From positions 1 through 32,835 of the forward strand of contig JANSXG010000018.1 in assembly GCA_024743075.1 (NCBI GenBank): a stretch of DNA of 32,835 nucleotides. The letters are read 5' to 3'. The notes beneath the pieces are model-generated. The model was given only the letters and a program-made list of their open reading frames with translations. It was not told where the DNA came from and ran no database searches. Of this stretch, positions 30,305 through 32,835 are shown piece by piece (the first letter of the stretch is position 1; each line of letters opens with the position of its first letter). The translations under genes were made by a program, and so were the position numbers. Source of the DNA: a bacterium (GTDB taxonomy: Bacteria > Planctomycetota > Phycisphaerae > Phycisphaerales > UBA1924).

Positions 30305-31915
30305 TCAGAGTTCGATGGTCGCGAGTGTGACATCGTCGCTGTAACTGGTGGCTCCCGCGTGCTCGCTGAGCAGTTCGATAATCGCGTTCTCCAGTTCGGC
30401 GAGCGGCGTTTCTCCGAGCAGTTCGCGCAGACGCTGCGTGCCGAGTTGCTCGCCCTCCGCATTCTGCTGCTCGACCACGCCATCGCTGCACAGGAGGATG
30501 CGGCATCCCGGTGGAGCCTCGAACTCGGCGACGTCGTACGACGTGTCGGCGAGCACACCAACGGGCGGGCCTCCGGCCTCCGTAAGACTCAAGACCTCGC
30601 CGTCGCGGACTCTGAAGGCGTAGCCGTGGCCGGCATCGGAGTAGCGGACCAACCGAGTTTCGGGGTCGAAGCGCCCGATCCAGAGTGTGACGAACTCGCT
30701 CGGGGCGGAAACCTGCGCGAGGTACCCGTTCAGACGCGGGACGAGATCTTTGATCCCAAGGTCCTGGTCGATGAGAGACGCGAGATAGGCCTGCGTCGCG
30801 GCCATCAGCATCGCGGCGGCCGGACCCTTGCCGGAGACATCCCCCAGGAAGAAGTAGCGGGCGCTCGAAGGAGACACGCGGAACCCGACAAGATCGCCGG
30901 CGACGCCGCGACCCGGGATCGACAGCATGCTCGCCAGGCCGTCGGCTCGGGAGTCGGCGGGAGCGCCCAGGAGCCGATTCTGAACCTCTCGCGCGAACTC
31001 GATATCGCGTCGGAACTGGGTCTGGCGCACCGCAAGATCCTCGCGTTGCCGGTCGGACAGCAGCAGCCCGGCGAACTGCACCATCGCGTCCACAAGCATC
31101 GGTGCTTCGGGGTCAGGGTTCGATCGATCCCCGGAACTCGCCAGGTACAGTTGCCACGCCGGTTCATCGCCGATGTGAACCGTCGCCGCGATGGCGTCGT
31201 GTGTACGCGAGCTGACAATGCTGTGGCTCCCGAGCAGATCCGGCTCGGCGAGGAGGGACGCGGTCCCCGTTTGGGCGGCGCGCAGCAGCGAGCCGCTCAC
31301 GGCGGAGCCGTCCGGCCGGTTCCGATCGGTGATGATCGAACGCTCGGCGGATTCGTCGGCGGAAAACTCCAGGACCGCACCCCATTCGAACCCGGTCATC
31401 CGCAGCAACTGCGCGAGGACCGCGTCCGCCAGTTCCTCGACCGACGCTGCTCGGCGCATCTCGCCGGCGCTCTCGAACAGCATCCGCAATCGGCTGGCCG
31501 GTACGGGGCGAGGATCGAGATCCCGTCCGGTCACTGAGATCGTCGAATGCCTTCGCGCTCCGTCGTCGCTCAGCAGGAGCGTCGCGGACGGGAGCCTCTC
31601 GCCGACACCGAGAATGAACGGGCCGATGCCGATGCGGTCGCCGTCGCGGATGGGCACGGGTTGCCCGGACTCGATGGCTACCCCGTTGAGAAGCGTGCCG
31701 TGGCTGGAGCGATCGCGGAGCATCCAGCCTCCCGAGGTCGGGATGAACTGGGCGTGACGTCGCGAGACCCGCGGGTTGTCGAGGCGGATCTCGGCTTGCT
31801 CGGAGCGCCCGCAGACCGACTCGTCACGGATCTGCCACGATTCACCGGCGCGACCCGGTCCCTGCAGCAGGAACAGTCGCAACGGTTCGCCGGTCTGTGG
31901 CGATGGAGTCGGCAC
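30305..31915 (-). CDS. FHA-GAF-SpoIIE serine phosphatase
   Basis: This 536-residue cytoplasmic protein has three parts. An FHA domain (about 20-95) binds phosphothreonine and has CGRSEQAEIRLDNPRVSRRH and SSHGTLLNG. A GAF-like sensor domain (about 140-295) starts near LRMLFESAGEMRRAASVEEL. A PP2C/SpoIIE phosphatase (about 320-536) has metal-binding FFLGDVSGKGPAAAMLMA, YSDAGHGYAFRV, LLCSDGVVE and TSYSDDVTLATIEL. Such RsbU-type phosphatases act on anti-sigma antagonist proteins; no partner or kinase is next to it. The GTG start at 31915 has TACACT 6 nt upstream and no Shine-Dalgarno; upstream residues in the frame do not belong to the FHA fold. It converges on sua5 with a 7 bp gap. Confidence 0.88.
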   Translation of the reverse strand: MPTPSPQTGEPLRLFLLQGPGRAGESWQIRDESVCGRSEQAEIRLDNPRVSRRHAQFIPTSGGWMLRDRSSHGTLLNGVAIESGQPVPIRDGDRIGIGPFILGVGERLPSATLLLSDDGARRHSTISVTGRDLDPRPVPASRLRMLFESAGEMRRAASVEELADAVLAQLLRMTGFEWGAVLEFSADESAERSIITDRNRPDGSAVSGSLLRAAQTGTASLLAEPDLLGSHSIVSSRTHDAIAATVHIGDEPAWQLYLASSGDRSNPDPEAPMLVDAMVQFAGLLLSDRQREDLAVRQTQFRRDIEFAREVQNRLLGAPADSRADGLASMLSIPGRGVAGDLVGFRVSPSSARYFFLGDVSGKGPAAAMLMAATQAYLASLIDQDLGIKDLVPRLNGYLAQVSAPSEFVTLWIGRFDPETRLVRYSDAGHGYAFRVRDGEVLSLTEAGGPPVGVLADTSYDVAEFEAPPGCRILLCSDGVVEQQNAEGEQLGTQRLRELLGETPLAELENAIIELLSEHAGATSYSDDVTLATIEL

Positions 31916-31921
31916 CCGTGG

Positions 31922-31927
31922 AGTGTA
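31922..31927 (-). promoter_or_regulatory. TAnnnT -10 box of the phosphatase gene
   Basis: GTCGGTACACT on the minus strand contains TACACT, then 6 nt (ccacgg) and GTG at 31915. No Shine-Dalgarno is present. Confidence 0.6.
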
Positions 31928-32116
31928 CCGACTGCGAGTCAGCGCACTCGGCCCTACCCCGCCTACCGGATCACCCGAAACCCGCTGGTCGCCGGTTGTC
32001 CGGGCGGAGTTTTGGGGCCATTGTTCCATTGTCGTCCCGCTGCGGAGCGGGGCATCCGGTGCAGGGCTGCGCGAATCGGGGCCCTGAAACACAGATTCGC
32101 ATGATCGGAGAGAGCG

Positions 32117-32725
32117 ATGGGTGTTTATCTTGGGTGGGGTGCTCGGACCGCGAGCGCCGTGGCGTTTGGTTTTTTCGTCTGCTCGCTCGCTTCGGCCGGC
32201 TCGTTTGTCTACGACGAAGCGGTCGACGGCGATCTGTCGGACGACTGGCTCGCTCCAACGCAGTTTCCGGCGTTCGGTGCTGGCCAGAGCATCGCGACGA
32301 TGGATGTGGTCGATTCGAACGAAACGTCTGGCGATCGCGACTACTTCACAATCACGATCGCCGATGGATTTCAACTGGATTCGATCGACCTTCTCACACT
32401 CGACGCCGGCGGGGGTGATTCGGTGGCATTTGTCGGCATCCAGGAAGGCGACCAGATCACCGTCGACCCGAACTTCCCGAATCCGGCCCCGCTGCTCGGG
32501 TGGATTCTGACGCAGCAGTCCGATGTCGGCAACGACATCCTCGCTCCGATGATCGGCGGCGAGAACACACCGCTCGGTCCCGGACAGTATTCGTTCTGGG
32601 TGCAGCAGACCGGTCAGGACCTGACGACGCTGTCGTTCGGGTTCAACGTTTCGGTGATCCCCGCACCGGCTCCCGTCGGCCTCGCTGGTCTCGCGCTGCT
32701 CGGCGCGATGCGTCGGCGTCGCTGA
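32117..32725 (+). CDS. Exported protein with PEP-CTERM-like C-terminus
   Basis: This 202-residue protein has a signal peptide (SAVAFGFFVCSLASAGS, cleavage near residue 28) and a C-terminal tail made of VIPAPAPVG, a hydrophobic segment and RRRR. The middle resembles the bacterial pre-peptidase/DVUA0089-type beta domain: DYFTITIADGFQLDSIDL, then a glycine turn and a GQYSFWVQQTG strand. This resemblance is weak. The tail matches the exported protein at 302-850 with IPAP in place of VPAP. A GGAGAG Shine-Dalgarno precedes the ATG, and a hairpin terminator follows. Confidence 0.75.
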   Translation: MGVYLGWGARTASAVAFGFFVCSLASAGSFVYDEAVDGDLSDDWLAPTQFPAFGAGQSIATMDVVDSNETSGDRDYFTITIADGFQLDSIDLLTLDAGGGDSVAFVGIQEGDQITVDPNFPNPAPLLGWILTQQSDVGNDILAPMIGGENTPLGPGQYSFWVQQTGQDLTTLSFGFNVSVIPAPAPVGLAGLALLGAMRRRR

Positions 32726-32754
32726 CGCGGTTCGCGATTGAATGCAAAACGCAG

Positions 32755-32778
32755 CGAGGCCGCCCGAAGGCGGCCTCG
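32755..32778 (+). terminator. Hairpin, probable terminator of the PEP-CTERM-like gene
   Basis: CGAGGCCGCC and GGCGGCCTCG form a perfect 10-bp stem with a CGAA loop, 29 bp after the stop codon. The following sequence (ATTGCTTTGTGCGTT) is only moderately T-rich, so termination may be partial. Confidence 0.6.
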
Positions 32779-32799
32779 ATTGCTTTGTGCGTTGTGCGT

Positions 32800-32825
32800 T
32801 TCTGAGTGGAAGAGCCCGCTCAGAA
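32800..32825. repeat. Inverted repeat near the window end
   Basis: TTCTGAG and CTCAGAA form a perfect 7-bp dyad around a 12-nt loop. It lies downstream of the terminator and may be part of the next gene's control region, which is outside the window. Confidence 0.3.
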
Positions 32826-32835
32826 GCGGTGCTTA

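Overview
The window is high-GC DNA with dense genes on both strands. It reads as the chromosome of a planctomycete, most likely a member of the Phycisphaerae. This is inferred from several things. Two secreted proteins end in a PEP-CTERM-like tail with V/I-P-A-P and an RRRR cluster. There is a large PQQ-propeller/TPR protein, a futalosine-pathway menaquinone gene (mqnA), and many gene starts that look leaderless. No rRNA, tRNA, CRISPR array, prophage or insertion sequence was seen. Most genes are core or housekeeping, with several poorly described proteins between them.

Layout. 1-850 (-): a partial secreted protein of a cellulose-binding-like family and a PEP-CTERM-like exported protein. 1175-2551 (+): a DEAD-box RNA helicase. 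2548-3952 (-): DciA-like protein, zinc-ribbon membrane protein, TM2 protein and DUF2752 protein. 3992-4232: an orphan minus-strand terminator that suggests a small RNA. 4233-5990 (+): a two-domain ABC permease. 5996-13107 (-): a seven-bladed propeller fused to two beta-rich domains, an FKBP-like lipoprotein and a 1498-residue PQQ/TPR protein. 13238-17262: a DUF5658-like membrane protein, pdxA, a DUF4870 protein, lptB with a PEGA lipoprotein, and a NeuD-like acyltransferase. 17299-22432 (+): mqnA, a very divergent sigma-70-like protein, and the trkH/trkA potassium uptake pair. 22665-30297 (+): gdhA, dprA, an ORF overlapping lexA, lexA, an unknown membrane protein, glyS and sua5. 30305-31915 (-): an FHA-GAF-SpoIIE phosphatase. 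32117-32725 (+): a second PEP-CTERM-like protein.

Working links. trkH and trkA form a K+ channel and its gating ring. lptB and the PEGA lipoprotein overlap by 4 bp, as do the DciA-like gene and its zinc-ribbon partner. glyS and sua5 overlap by 1 bp; one charges tRNA and the other starts tRNA t6A modification. dprA and lexA, both DNA-processing or damage genes, lie close together, each behind a promoter of the form TTGGCG-N17-TAnnnT.

The most notable points are these. A TAnnnT -10 box sits 6-7 nt before the start codon of nine genes, often with GTG starts and no Shine-Dalgarno, which predicts leaderless mRNAs. The sigma-70-like protein at 18225-19910 carries extra helix-turn-helix segments. 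A 208-codon ORF runs 224 nt into lexA behind a promoter overlapped by an inverted repeat. A long hairpin buries the ribosome binding site of the gene at 26822. A strong minus-strand terminator at 3992-4028 has no gene to terminate. All functions are assigned from sequence reading alone; no database search was run.
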